This document shows, in pieces, positions 55,142-64,000 of a DNA stretch of 64,000 bases. How positions within the stretch are numbered: the stretch's first letter is position 1; each line of letters opens with the position of its first letter. The DNA comes from Comamonadaceae bacterium (GTDB lineage: Bacteria; Pseudomonadota; Gammaproteobacteria; Burkholderiales; Burkholderiaceae_C): contig CANFWV010000009.1 of the NCBI GenBank assembly GCA_947450695.1, forward strand, positions 1 to 64,000, read 5' to 3'. The position numbers were made by a program, and so were the translations under genes. Under the pieces are notes generated by a model. That model did no database searches. It saw nothing but the letters and a program-made list of their open reading frames with translations, and was not told where the DNA came from.

Positions 55142-57762
55142 ACCCGCTCGGCCACCCAGGCCTGAACAGAGTCGAGCGCGGCGCTGACACGCGAAGGGTC
55201 GGTGCCGCCGGCCATGGCCATGTCGGCCTTGCCGCCGCCTTTGCCGCCCACTTGCTGAGCCACAAAATTGACCAACTCACCGGCTTTGACTTTGCCCGTG
55301 CTGTCTGCGGTGACGCCGGCGGCGATTTGCACCTTGTCACCGTCCACAGCGGCCAGCACGATGACGGCTGTCTTGAGCTTGTCTTTGAGCTTGTCCATGG
55401 TGTCACGCAGTGACTTGGCGTCAGCGCCTTCTAGGCGTGCAGCCAACACTTTCACGCCGTTGATGTCGATGGCTTGCAGCATCAACTCGTCACCTTGCGA
55501 TGAGGCCAGCTTGCCCTTCAGCGCGGTCACTTCTTTTTCAAGCGCGCGCACCTGGTCGAGCACTTGGCCGATGCGGTTTTGCAACTCGACCGGGCTGGCT
55601 TTGAGCGATGACGCGGCTGCTTGCACTGTGGCCTCCAGCGACTGCATATACGCCAGCGCATTCGCACCCGTCACGGCCTCGATTCGTCTCACACCCGCAG
55701 CCACACCGCTTTCGCCAACGATCTTGAACAAGCCGATGTCGCCGGTGCGACCCACGTGGGTACCGCCGCAAAGCTCCTTGCTGCTACCGATGCTCAGCAC
55801 GCGCACGGTCTCACCATACTTTTCGCCGAAGAGCATCATGGCGCCGGTTTTTTGTGCCGACTCCAAGTCCATCACAGCCGCGTCCGTGGCGGCGTTGGCC
55901 AGAATTTCGGTGTTGACGCGAAGCTCGATTTCACGAATCTGCGCATCCGTCACGGGGGCGTTGTGCGCGAAGTCAAAACGCGTGCGCTCGGGGTTCACCA
56001 AGCTGCCTTTTTGCTGCACGTGCGTGCCCAGTATTTCACGCAAAGCCTTGTGCATCAAATGTGTGACGCTGTGGTTGCGCACGGTGGCGGCGCGCAGGTC
56101 TAAATTCACTTGGGCGGAGACGTGATCGCCGACGTTGAGCGTGCCTTGGGCCACCTCGCCGTGGTGACCAAACACGTCGGCCTTGATGCGCTGCGTGTCG
56201 CCGATCTCAAAGCGGGCCGAGCCACTGACCAGTGCGCCTTCGTCGCCGACCTGTCCACCGCTCTCCGCATAAAAAGGTGTGGTGCCCAGCACCACCACCC
56301 CGGTTTGACCTGCACTCAAGGCAACCACGGGCACGCCGTCGAGGTAAAGCGCAACGATCTTGGCCTCTGCTTGCAGTTGCTCGTAGCCGACGAATTCATT
56401 GCCCGCGCCGGTGTACTCCAGCGCGCGGTCCATCTTGAACTTGCCGGCGGCACGCGCCTGCGTCTTTTGCTTTTCCATCGCCACAGCAAAGCCAGCTTCG
56501 TCAACGCTGAGGCCGCGCTCGCGGCACACGTCAGCCGACAAATCAAGCGGAAAACCGTAGGTGTCGTGCAGCTTGAAGGCGACCTCGCCCGGCAACACAG
56601 TGACGCCACCGACCAAGGCAGCATCAAGAATCTCCATGCCGATGGCCAGCGTTTCAAAGAAGCGTTCTTCTTCAGTCTTCAAAATATCGGTGATGCGCTT
56701 TTCATCAGCTTTGAGGCGTGGGTAAGCGTCACCCATCTGCTGCACCAAGTCAGCCACCAGCTTGTGAAAAAACGGTGTCTTTTTACCCAGTTTGTAGCCG
56801 TGACGAATCGCCCGCCGAATGATGCGGCGTTGCACATAACCACGGCCCTCGTTGGACGGCACGACACCGTCACTGACCAAAAATGCGGTGGCGCGAATGT
56901 GATCGGCGATGACGAACAAAGACTTGTTGCCCAATTCGGTCTCGCCTGTTTCACGCGCAGCGGCTTTGATCAGCGCGTCAAAAATATCGATCTCGTAGTT
57001 GCTGTGAACGTTCTGCAGAATGGCAGCCAATCGCTCCAAACCCATGCCGGTGTCGACGCAAGGCGCAGGCAGCGGTTTGACAGAGCCGTCGGGCTGCATG
57101 TCGAACTGCATGAACACGTTGTTCCAAATCTCGATGTAGCGGTCACCGTCTTGGTCGGGTGAACCGGGTGGGCCACCAGCGATCTCTGGGCCGTGGTCAA
57201 AAAAGATCTCGCTGCACGGACCGCAAGGGCCGGTGTCGGCCATCATCCAAAAATTGTCCGACTGGTACTTGGCGCCCTTGTTGTCACCAATGCGTACCAC
57301 GCGCTCAGGCGGCAGGCCAATCTCTTGTGTCCAGATGTCGTAGGCCTCGTCATCGTCAATGTAGACCGTGGCCCAGAGCTTGTCTGCAGGCAATTTGTAG
57401 ACTTCGGTCAGCAGCTCCCAAGCCCACTTCAGCGACTCGCGCTTAAAGTAGTCGCCAAAGCTCCAGTTGCCCAGCATCTCAAAAAACGTGTGGTGACGGG
57501 CGGTGTAGCCGACGTTTTCCAGGTCGTTGTGTTTGCCGCCGGCACGCAAGCATGCTTGCACAGACGCCGCACGCACATAAGGACGTTTGTCGGCGCCGAG
57601 AAACACATCTTTGAACTGAACCATGCCTGAGTTGGTGAACATCAGCGTCGGGTCATTGCCGGGCACCAGCGGACTGGACGGCACCACCGTGTGGCCTTTG
57701 GACGCGAAGAAATCAAGAAAAGTCTTGCGGATGTCGGCGACGGTGAAATTGGTTTGGCTCAT
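55138..57762 (-). CDS. alaS: alanyl-tRNA synthetase
   Basis: 874 residues, the usual length. The class II core begins with [20 protein letters not shown] and [14 protein letters not shown]; the editing domain has [13 protein letters not shown] (HxxxH) and [14 protein letters not shown] (Cys and His zinc ligands); a coiled oligomerisation C-terminal domain with a glycine-rich [15 protein letters not shown] follows. No defect was seen. tlpA-like follows by overlap. Confidence 0.97.
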   Translation of the reverse strand: MSQTNFTVADIRKTFLDFFASKGHTVVPSSPLVPGNDPTLMFTNSGMVQFKDVFLGADKRPYVRAASVQACLRAGGKHNDLENVGYTARHHTFFEMLGNWSFGDYFKRESLKWAWELLTEVYKLPADKLWATVYIDDDEAYDIWTQEIGLPPERVVRIGDNKGAKYQSDNFWMMADTGPCGPCSEIFFDHGPEIAGGPPGSPDQDGDRYIEIWNNVFMQFDMQPDGSVKPLPAPCVDTGMGLERLAAILQNVHSNYEIDIFDALIKAAARETGETELGNKSLFVIADHIRATAFLVSDGVVPSNEGRGYVQRRIIRRAIRHGYKLGKKTPFFHKLVADLVQQMGDAYPRLKADEKRITDILKTEEERFFETLAIGMEILDAALVGGVTVLPGEVAFKLHDTYGFPLDLSADVCRERGLSVDEAGFAVAMEKQKTQARAAGKFKMDRALEYTGAGNEFVGYEQLQAEAKIVALYLDGVPVVALSAGQTGVVVLGTTPFYAESGGQVGDEGALVSGSARFEIGDTQRIKADVFGHHGEVAQGTLNVGDHVSAQVNLDLRAATVRNHSVTHLMHKALREILGTHVQQKGSLVNPERTRFDFAHNAPVTDAQIREIELRVNTEILANAATDAAVMDLESAQKTGAMMLFGEKYGETVRVLSIGSSKELCGGTHVGRTGDIGLFKIVGESGVAAGVRRIEAVTGANALAYMQSLEATVQAAASSLKASPVELQNRIGQVLDQVRALEKEVTALKGKLASSQGDELMLQAIDINGVKVLAARLEGADAKSLRDTMDKLKDKLKTAVIVLAAVDGDKVQIAAGVTADSTGKVKAGELVNFVAQQVGGKGGGKADMAMAGGTDPSRVSAALDSVQAWVAERV

Positions 57763-57897
57763 CTTGGAAGGGCTCTGTTGACCTCAGGCCCGCAAGGGCC
57801 CAGGCTGCATATAAGTGCTTGTTTCGGGTAACCCGTGATTATAAGTTTCGGGGCCACCGTTACCATCGCTGCAAAGATTGACCCATCGGACAAGACC

Positions 57898-58932
57898 ATG
57901 ACATTTCAAAATCCACCTTTGTTGCCAGTACATCTCACACCATCGAAGCTCAACAGATCCCGCCGAAAACTCCTGCAGGCTTCGGCGGTGGCTTTGTCAG
58001 CACCTTGGACGTTGACCTATGCGGCAGGTCAAATTGCAGGTGGCAAAACCATCACCTTGGTCGTGTCATATGCCGCAGGCGGCGGTGCCGATTTGATGGC
58101 GCGGTTGATTGCGCCCCGCTTGGCCGAGGCCTTGGGCCAAACCGTGGTGGTCGACAACAAGCCTGGAGCGAGCGGGCAGATCGCCGCCAGCCAAGTGGCG
58201 CGCGCCACGCCTGACGGCACACAACTGTTGCTCGATGCATCGTCCTTCGCGGTCAACCCGTCACTGTTTCCCAAGCTGCCCTACGACTCCGAAAAAGCCT
58301 TCACGCCATTGGCCGTCTTGGCGCTTTTCCCGAACGTGCTGGTGTGCTCGCCGCAGTTCGAAGCCAAGAGCGTGGGCGAGCTGATCAAACTGGCCAAGGC
58401 AAAGCCAGGTCAGATTTCGTATGCCTCGTCAGGCAACGGTTCTGCGCAGCACTTGGCAGGCGCGCTGTTTGAAGCCCGTGCCGGCGTCAGCTTGGTACAC
58501 GTGCCCTACCGCGGTGGGGGACCCGCAATGAATGACGTGATGGCAGGGCAAGTGCCGCTGTTCTTTGCCAATGTGGCTTCGTCGCTGGGCCAAATCCAAT
58601 CAGGCCGACTGCGTCCTTTGGCGGTGACGAGCCGGCTGCGCACACGTGCCTTGCCCGACATCCCGACCATGCAAGAAGCCGGCGTTGCCGCTTATGAGGT
58701 GTTGGAGTGGAACCCGGTGCTCGGCCCCGCCGGCATGGATCCACAGGTCAAGTCCATGCTGGTGGCGGCCTTGCGCAAAGCGATGGCTGACCCGGAAGTG
58801 CTGGGCCGCGTCCGCGCATTGAGCGGCGAGGTTTTTCCAGACGGTGCCGATGGCCGTGTTGCGGCTTTTCTCAAAGCCCAGCAAACCCAGTGGGCGACGG
58901 TTGTCAGAGACCGGAAAATCACCGCAGGGTAA
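57898..58932 (+). CDS. Bug-family (TctC-like) receptor with a Tat-type signal
   Basis: 344-residue TTT receptor. The signal region NRSRRKLLQASAVALSAPWTLTYA is preceded by about 20 hydrophilic residues and carries RRKLLQ, a twin-arginine-like pattern, unlike the Sec signals of most of its relatives here. The mature part shows ITLVVSYAAGGGADLMARL, VVVDNKPGASGQI and ISYASSGNGSAQHLAGALF. The frame opens at 57835; the ATG at 57898 is preferred. It lies 84 bases ahead of gabD and is divergent from alaS. Confidence 0.88.
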   Translation: MTFQNPPLLPVHLTPSKLNRSRRKLLQASAVALSAPWTLTYAAGQIAGGKTITLVVSYAAGGGADLMARLIAPRLAEALGQTVVVDNKPGASGQIAASQVARATPDGTQLLLDASSFAVNPSLFPKLPYDSEKAFTPLAVLALFPNVLVCSPQFEAKSVGELIKLAKAKPGQISYASSGNGSAQHLAGALFEARAGVSLVHVPYRGGGPAMNDVMAGQVPLFFANVASSLGQIQSGRLRPLAVTSRLRTRALPDIPTMQEAGVAAYEVLEWNPVLGPAGMDPQVKSMLVAALRKAMADPEVLGRVRALSGEVFPDGADGRVAAFLKAQQTQWATVVRDRKITAG

Positions 58933-59016
58933 TGGGCACTCGGCATGACGGATTGCTGTAAAGTCAAACGTTAGTTCCTCTAACGGGACGCCTCAACACA
59001 ACAGAGACTCAACACC

Positions 59017-60495
59017 ATGGACATGAAGACTTCCCCCCTTTCACTGCTCAACGACCCGACCCTTTTAAAGACAGATGCGCTCATCAATGGCCAATGGGTC
59101 AAAGGCAGCGACCGGTTCGATGTGAACGACCCGGCCACCGGTTTGAAACTCGCCGATGTCGCCAACCTAGGGCCTAAAGACGCTAACGCGGCCATTGACG
59201 CCGCCAACGCGGCCCTGCCCGCCTGGCGCAAAAAAACCGGCAAAGAACGCCACGCAATTTTGCTCAAGTGGTATCAACTGCTGATGGCCAACGTGGAAGA
59301 CTTAGGCCGCATCATGACGGCCGAGCAAGGCAAACCCTTTGCCGAAGCCAAAGGCGAAGTCGCTTACGGCGCCAGCTTTGTCGAGTGGTATGCCGAAGAG
59401 GCCAAGCGCGTGAACGGCGAAACGTTGCCTCAGTTTGACAACAACCGTCGCCTGATGGTGCTGAAACAACCCATCGGCGTTTGCGCGGCCATCACGCCGT
59501 GGAACTTTCCGCTGGCCATGATCACACGCAAAGTCGCTCCGGCGCTGGCTGCCGGTTGCACGGTGGTCATCAAGCCGGCCGAGCTGACGCCACTGAGCGC
59601 GCTGGCCGCAGCCGAACTCGCCCTGCGCGCCGGTATTCCAGCGGGCGTGCTGAACGTGCTGACCGCAGACAGTGACAACTCCATTGCAGTCGGCAAGATC
59701 TTCTGCGCCAGCGACGTGGTGCGCCACATCAGCTTCACCGGCTCCACGGAAGTCGGCCGAATCTTGATGTCACAAAGCGCGCCGACCGTCAAAAAACTCG
59801 CGCTAGAACTCGGCGGCAATGCGCCCTTCATCGTCTTTGACGATGCCGATGTGGACTCCGCTGTTGAAGGCGCGATGGCCAGCAAATACCGCAACGCCGG
59901 CCAAACCTGCGTCTGCGCCAACCGCATCTATGTGCAAGAGGGTGTGTACGACGCCTTCGTTGAAAAATTCGCCGCCAAGGTCAAGGCCCTCAAGGTCGGC
60001 AATGGCTTTGACGACGGCGTCGTGCAAGGCCCGCTGATCGAAGACGCCGCGATTGATAAGGTCAAACGCCATGTGGCCGATGCCCTGGCCAAAGGCGGCA
60101 AGTTGATGGCTGGCGGCAAAGCCCTGACGGGTCAATTCTTCGAACCCACCGTGATCTCAGAAGCCACCAACGACATGCTCTGCGCGCGCGAAGAAACCTT
60201 TGGTCCGTTCGCACCTGTGTTCCGTTTCAAGAATGAACAGGACGCCATTGACGCCGCCAACAACACTGAGTTCGGTCTGGCCAGCTACTTTTACAGCCGC
60301 GACATCGGCCGCATTTACCGCGTGGCAGAAGCCCTCGAATACGGCATGGTCGGCATCAACGCCGGCGTGATCGCCACCGAGCATGTGCCCTTCGGTGGCG
60401 TCAAGCAGTCCGGCCTTGGCCGCGAAGGTTCCAGCCACGGCATGGACGAATACTTGGAAATGAAATACCTCTGCTTGGGCGATATTCAGAAGTAA
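59017..60495 (+). CDS. gabD: NAD(P)-dependent succinate-semialdehyde dehydrogenase
   Basis: 492 residues, oxidising succinate semialdehyde to succinate. The catalytic Cys298 in NAGQTCVCANR and Glu264 in LALELGGNAP are in the GabD setting, with the extra Cys two residues after the nucleophile; SFTGSTEVGRIL is the cofactor turn and FGGVKQSGLGREGSSHG the closing motif. Glutarate-semialdehyde dehydrogenase is a close alternative. The preceding Bug receptor may supply a precursor acid. Confidence 0.92.
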   Translation: MDMKTSPLSLLNDPTLLKTDALINGQWVKGSDRFDVNDPATGLKLADVANLGPKDANAAIDAANAALPAWRKKTGKERHAILLKWYQLLMANVEDLGRIMTAEQGKPFAEAKGEVAYGASFVEWYAEEAKRVNGETLPQFDNNRRLMVLKQPIGVCAAITPWNFPLAMITRKVAPALAAGCTVVIKPAELTPLSALAAAELALRAGIPAGVLNVLTADSDNSIAVGKIFCASDVVRHISFTGSTEVGRILMSQSAPTVKKLALELGGNAPFIVFDDADVDSAVEGAMASKYRNAGQTCVCANRIYVQEGVYDAFVEKFAAKVKALKVGNGFDDGVVQGPLIEDAAIDKVKRHVADALAKGGKLMAGGKALTGQFFEPTVISEATNDMLCAREETFGPFAPVFRFKNEQDAIDAANNTEFGLASYFYSRDIGRIYRVAEALEYGMVGINAGVIATEHVPFGGVKQSGLGREGSSHGMDEYLEMKYLCLGDIQK

Positions 60496-60507
60496 GTCAT
60501 CGCCAAA

Positions 60508-60540
60508 GCCACGAACAGACCCGCCGGTTCAGTTCGTGGC
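60508..60540. terminator. hairpin between gabD and the lipoprotein gene
   Basis: Perfect 9-bp stem GCCACGAAC (60508-60516) and GTTCGTGGC (60532-60540) with a 15-base loop. On the minus strand it is followed by TTTGG; there is no T run on the plus side. It overlaps the lipoprotein stop codon. Probably terminates the lipoprotein transcript. Confidence 0.5.
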
Positions 60541-60990
60541 CTTCCAGCTGCCATCCGTCTGCCGGCAAGCCGTGCCATAAACAGTCTCGTTTTTGCCCGC
60601 CACCACAGAGTGAACTGTGTACTCGCGGCACGGACCGGCGCTGGCGTCATAGGTACGGGTGGGTGTCACGGTGTATTGATTGCGTGAGTCAGGATTGACC
60701 CACGTTGTTGGAACTGAAGTGCGGACGTTTTCCAATGCATGTGCTGTTTTCAGCCGATCGGTTTGATCCATCGATCGGCCCACATTGCCGCCCACCGTCG
60801 CCCCAATCATGGTGCCCACAATGGTCGCAGCCGTTCGGCCGCTGCCTTGACCCATCTGCGAGCCAAGCACGCCACCCAGCAGGCCACCAATGATCATGCC
60901 GCCCTGCTCCTGTTGGCCTTGCTGCGTCGCGCAACCGGAGAGCGAGGCGACCAAGGCTGATAAAAGTAAACACTTGTGAACGTATTTCAT
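60529..60990 (-). CDS. glycine-zipper outer-membrane lipoprotein
   Basis: 153 residues. The signal MKYVHKCLLLSALVASLSGC ends in a lipobox with Cys20; the next segment (MIIGGLLGGVLGSQMGQGSGRT, about 43-64) is a glycine zipper that likely inserts in or along the membrane, then GTMIGATVGGNVGRSMDQTD. It resembles the 17-kDa surface antigen family. The frame opens at 61023; AGGAG ahead of 60990 selects that ATG. Role unknown; convergent with gabD. Confidence 0.87.
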   Translation of the reverse strand: MKYVHKCLLLSALVASLSGCATQQGQQEQGGMIIGGLLGGVLGSQMGQGSGRTAATIVGTMIGATVGGNVGRSMDQTDRLKTAHALENVRTSVPTTWVNPDSRNQYTVTPTRTYDASAGPCREYTVHSVVAGKNETVYGTACRQTDGSWKATN

Positions 60991-61152
60991 GCGAATCTCC
61001 TGAAGAAAAAAGTGCGAAGCCACTGAAAATAGTAGTGACTCACACCCCTCAGAAGTTGACGCATCTCAAACATTCCTCACAGTTTGGCAGCTGATGAGGA
61101 ACTGTTTGCTGGACTGTTTGCGACAGTCGCGCTTCAGCTGAGTGAGAAAGGA

Positions 61153-62121
61153 TCAGTTGGCTTTCACGCCAGCCTGCTTTGCTACACCGCCCCATTTAAC
61201 CAATTCGGAACGCATAAAGCGGTCAAACTCTTCGGGTTGACTCGCCACAACGTCAACACCGAGTTTGAGCATGCGTTCGCGCACATCCGGCAAGTTCATG
61301 ACCTGCTTCAAATCCGCTTGAATTCGGGACACCAAGGCCTTGGGCATCTTGCCTGGCGCCAGCACACCGGCCCATAAAGCCGCTTCGAAACCGGGCACAC
61401 CCGACTCAGCAACCGTCGGGACGTTCGGCAACAAGGCAGAACGTTTTTGACCAGAGAAAGTCAAAGCTTTGAGTTTTCCCGCCTCCACTTGCGGCAAAGA
61501 CTGCGCAGGGCTGCCTATATTGAGGTCGACCACACCGGCCATAGCGTCCAACATGGCCTGCGCACCGCCTGAATAAGGGACGTGCAACATTTTGACGCCA
61601 ACGGCTGAGTTCAAAAGCTCTTGCGACAAATGGTGCACCGAACCGTCACCAGGCGTTGAATAGCTGACCACGCCAGGCTTTGATTTCGCCAACGCAATCA
61701 GCTCCGACAAATTGTTCACAGGCAACTTGGGGTTTGCCATCAGCAGCAAGGGCGAACTGCCGAGCAATGACACAGCGGTGAAGTCTGTCAACGGATCGAA
61801 AGGCAGTTTCGGCTGAACCGCAGCCACCACCACATGGTTGGTCAAAATCACCAGCAGGGTGTGACCGTCTGGTGCGGCCTTGGCCACAGCGTCAGCCGCG
61901 ATCGTGCCAGAGGCGCCGGGTCGGTTTTCGACGATGACCCTTTGGTTCCAAAGCACACCCAATTTTTCCGAGATCACGCGGGCCATGATGTCTGCCAGGC
62001 CTCCGGGCGGAAATCCAACCAAGAGGCGGACAGGTTTGGTCGGGTAGTCCTGAGCGTTGGCGGCTGGCATCAGTGCCAACGTCAACAACACCGCAAAGAT
62101 CACCCGTGAGAAAGTCAGCAT
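61153..62121 (-). CDS. Bug-family (TctC-like) receptor of the enolase-superfamily cluster
   Basis: 322-residue TTT receptor: signal peptide MLTFSRVIFAVLLTLALMPAANA, YPTKPVRLLVGFPPGGLADI, VIVENRPGASGTI, VVSYSTPGDGSVHHLSQEL. AGGAGA ahead of the ATG at 62121 selects that start over the frame opening at 62145. Last gene of the leftward series after two enolase-superfamily enzymes, so a sugar acid or similar hydroxy acid is a reasonable ligand guess. Confidence 0.9.
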   Translation of the reverse strand: MLTFSRVIFAVLLTLALMPAANAQDYPTKPVRLLVGFPPGGLADIMARVISEKLGVLWNQRVIVENRPGASGTIAADAVAKAAPDGHTLLVILTNHVVVAAVQPKLPFDPLTDFTAVSLLGSSPLLLMANPKLPVNNLSELIALAKSKPGVVSYSTPGDGSVHHLSQELLNSAVGVKMLHVPYSGGAQAMLDAMAGVVDLNIGSPAQSLPQVEAGKLKALTFSGQKRSALLPNVPTVAESGVPGFEAALWAGVLAPGKMPKALVSRIQADLKQVMNLPDVRERMLKLGVDVVASQPEEFDRFMRSELVKWGGVAKQAGVKAN

Positions 62122-62210
62122 ACGATGTCTCCTGAAAATGGTCATTTGAGTTGCGAAAGAAGAATTGAAAAAGAAAAAAGCGAATCACGCACACCGCGGA
62201 TCGCGGCACA

Positions 62211-63383
62211 CTAAGCGCTGAAGGTTTCCTGATGGTTCACCAGCCACCTTGCGGCCATGTCCCTATTCGGCTCAACGCCAATGCCCGCTTTGTCCAACAA
62301 AACAATCGCACCGTTCAGTAGCGCCGGGTAAGGCTGGCTCAACACGTCACGCAGCGGGTTCTCATTGACATCCACTTCCAAGCTCCCTGGGCCGCCAACA
62401 GCCGCCAGTAAATGCGCTGAGAACATCATGCCAATACCGCCGCCCAACCAATGCGGGCAATAGCGCTTTCCGGCGGCCAAGGCCTTGCGCCCCACTGACC
62501 AGCCCCCCGTGATGCCGCCCCATTTACCAACATCCGGTTGAATCACATCCAGCCACTGCGACTGCTCGGCAAAAGCGTCTGCGCGCAAGTTTTCGCCACC
62601 GGCCAAGGGGGCAGAAAAAGCCGCTGCACACTGAAGCCACTCGTTGGCAGACCGATCCGCCATCAGTGGCTCTTCGACCCAATCCAGTTGAAAGGGTGCG
62701 AGCAACGGCGCCATGTAGAGGGCTTGCGTCAGCGTCCAGCCTTGGTTCACATCGACCATCAGGCGCTCGTGGTCAGCCATGCCATCCCGGATGCGCTGAA
62801 GGTTTGTCAGATCAGAGGTTTCTCCAAATCCAATTTTTTGCTTGAAGGCACGAAAACCATTGGCGCGAGAAACCGCCACCACCTCAGGTCCATCGGCGGG
62901 ATTAAGGCCACTGGCATACGCCGGCACAGGGCGAGGTGCAGCGCCCAGAAACGAACACAGGGGCTGCCCCGCTTTGCGCGCAAACAAATCCCACAAAGCG
63001 CAATCCAGCCCACCTAACACGGCCGCCATGGGGCCGGGCTCCCCTGTCTGGATCGTCATCGCATGCGTTTTCTGCGTGCCCATGGCCCAGAACTTGGCTG
63101 GGTTCGTCACCTGTTGACCCAACAACAAAGGCCCGATGGTTCGATGCAACACCATGGCGCGGTGCTCGGCACCGTAAGACGGCAAGGTGCTGTAAATTTC
63201 GCCCCAACCAAAGGCCCCGTCCTGATCTTCTATGCGCACCAGCAGCGACACCCGCTCGGTGATTTTGGCTAGCGTTGAAACCACCGGTTTGTCGACCGGC
63301 GCACGGTAAACAAACGACTCAATGCGGCGAATGACGACGGGCCGATGCTCGATCGTCAATGGCGAGAAACTGCTTGCGGTCAT
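62211..63383 (-). CDS. mandelate racemase/muconate lactonizing enzyme family protein
   Basis: 390-residue enolase-superfamily enzyme. A capping domain (residues about 15-140) precedes the barrel with catalytic Lys in FKQKIGF, metal ligands in DVNQGW, VEEPL and GGENLR, and later PDVGKWGGITG and HWLGGGIGMMFSAHL. Members dehydrate, racemise or cycloisomerise hydroxy acids; the substrate is unknown. Its ATG overlaps the stop of the upstream enolase-family gene in ATGA. Confidence 0.9.
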   Translation of the reverse strand: MTASSFSPLTIEHRPVVIRRIESFVYRAPVDKPVVSTLAKITERVSLLVRIEDQDGAFGWGEIYSTLPSYGAEHRAMVLHRTIGPLLLGQQVTNPAKFWAMGTQKTHAMTIQTGEPGPMAAVLGGLDCALWDLFARKAGQPLCSFLGAAPRPVPAYASGLNPADGPEVVAVSRANGFRAFKQKIGFGETSDLTNLQRIRDGMADHERLMVDVNQGWTLTQALYMAPLLAPFQLDWVEEPLMADRSANEWLQCAAAFSAPLAGGENLRADAFAEQSQWLDVIQPDVGKWGGITGGWSVGRKALAAGKRYCPHWLGGGIGMMFSAHLLAAVGGPGSLEVDVNENPLRDVLSQPYPALLNGAIVLLDKAGIGVEPNRDMAARWLVNHQETFSA

Positions 63384-64000
63384 GGGGTGACGTCCAATCT
63401 GTACTTGTCAACGACATCGGGGTCTGGGTCGCAGCCCAGTCCGGGTCCGGTCGGAACGTTGATGCGCCCGTTGTGAACCTCAATGGAGGCCCCCAATGGA
63501 CTCGCACCCAAGTCAGCGTAGGAATATTCGACCATGGTTTCAGGTAAAAAAGTGGCGGTCATGTGCAATGTCGCCAGAAGGCCCGGGCCAAAGTACGGTG
63601 AATGCGGCATCACAGGAATGCCATGCGTCCCAGCCATGGCAACCACTTTCATGAACTCGGTGACACCACCGATTTTGGTGACACTGGGTTGGGCGTAATC
63701 CACCGCACCCACGTCAAACATTTGACCGAAATGGTGTGCCGTCATGGTATTTTCGCCAGCGGCAATGGCAATGCCAGACTCGCGCCGGATCTTAGCCAAA
63801 CCTGCAAAATCTTCGGGTGGCCACAGCGGTTCCTCCAGCCATAGCAATTCGCTAGGCCGAAGCTCATTGGCCATGCTCAAAGATTGTTGAACCGTCCAGG
63901 GACAGTTGGTGTCAAGCATCAATGCGACATCCGGTCCTATCGCCGCGCGGGCAGCGACCACATGCTGCGTCTGAACCTCGTGCAACTTGATGGCCTGAAA
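63380..64000 (-). CDS. second mandelate racemase family protein, C-terminal 207 residues (cut by window end)
   Basis: The frame enters from the right edge (FQAIKLHEVQ, with the Lys-x-His pair typical of a mandelate-racemase subgroup) and runs to a stop at 63380. Metal ligands are visible in MLDTNCPW, WLEEPLWPPED and AAGENTM, and the catalytic His region in MPHSPYFGPGL. Distinct subgroup from the downstream paralogue (KxH against KxK). The N-terminal capping domain lies beyond the window. Translational overlap of four bases with the next gene shows they are one operon. Confidence 0.88.
   Translation of the reverse strand, partial: FQAIKLHEVQTQHVVAARAAIGPDVALMLDTNCPWTVQQSLSMANELRPSELLWLEEPLWPPEDFAGLAKIRRESGIAIAAGENTMTAHHFGQMFDVGAVDYAQPSVTKIGGVTEFMKVVAMAGTHGIPVMPHSPYFGPGLLATLHMTATFLPETMVEYSYADLGASPLGASIEVHNGRINVPTGPGLGCDPDPDVVDKYRLDVTP

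Noticed and set aside
56110-57162. 350-residue reading frame opposite alaS
   Set aside because: Antisense shadow of alaS with no recognisable domain or ribosome site.

Overview
The window reads as chromosomal DNA of a betaproteobacterium of the Burkholderiales, most likely a Comamonadaceae relative (Limnohabitans, Rhodoferax or Polaromonas type). The basis is the large number of Bug-type tricarboxylate-transport receptors, the lone class I PHA synthase, a HiPIP, the gluQRS-trmB-rluA block and the overall codon style. This is inference from gene content; no rRNA, tRNA or other strong taxonomic marker is present. Most of the sequence is GC-rich (36 of 60 bases at 14221-14280). About 15.88-20.3 kb is strikingly AT-rich (17 of 60 at 19681-19740, 20 of 60 at 16021-16080) and looks acquired. 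No gene-free stretch exceeds about 300 bases. I saw no tRNA, rRNA, CRISPR array, IS or phage gene.

Left part (1-6936): a complete D-glucarate/galactarate (aldaric acid) regulon. kdgD, gudD, a Bug receptor and the start of a ketoglutarate semialdehyde dehydrogenase are read leftward; a GntR regulator and garD are read rightward. The kdgD and garD promoters share a TTGCTTGACA-containing module, and the garD copy holds a perfect 21-bp palindrome. Then come tspO and a HiPIP (6987-7816), an orphan amino-acid binding protein, an SDR, a NIPSNAP protein, a VOC protein with a Bug receptor, an IclR regulator, an orphan Stealth sugar-phosphate transferase and phaC (to 15850).

Middle part: the AT-rich island encodes a Bug receptor, CitE-like lyase, family III CoA-transferase, MaoC hydratase, DUF1330 protein and a branched-chain-type binding protein. 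Together these suit an 'activate, hydrate, cleave' route for a C5 dicarboxylate (itaconate or mesaconate type). Next are IclR, prpF, an Ldh-family dehydrogenase, a Bug receptor broken by an internal deletion, a ZIP transporter, LysR with a divergent aromatic monooxygenase, dnaE, trhO, egtB, and a DUF599/flavodoxin/DoxX/pirin group.

Right part: GntR, then a torF-betB-betA-betT choline-to-betaine locus (37356-44226); a Bug/FAH/FAH operon with an (AAAG)8 repeat ahead of an unusual export-signal FAH protein (44490-47206); an aldo/keto reductase with a divergent LysR; a renalase-like oxidoreductase; gluQRS-trmB-rluA-like; a Tat-exported transglutaminase-like protein; alaS-tlpA; Bug-gabD; a glycine-zipper lipoprotein; and at the right edge a Bug receptor with two tandem enolase-superfamily enzymes, the last cut by the window end. 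Seven Bug receptor genes (one broken) occur without any tctA or tctB membrane gene, so these solutes must use permeases encoded elsewhere.
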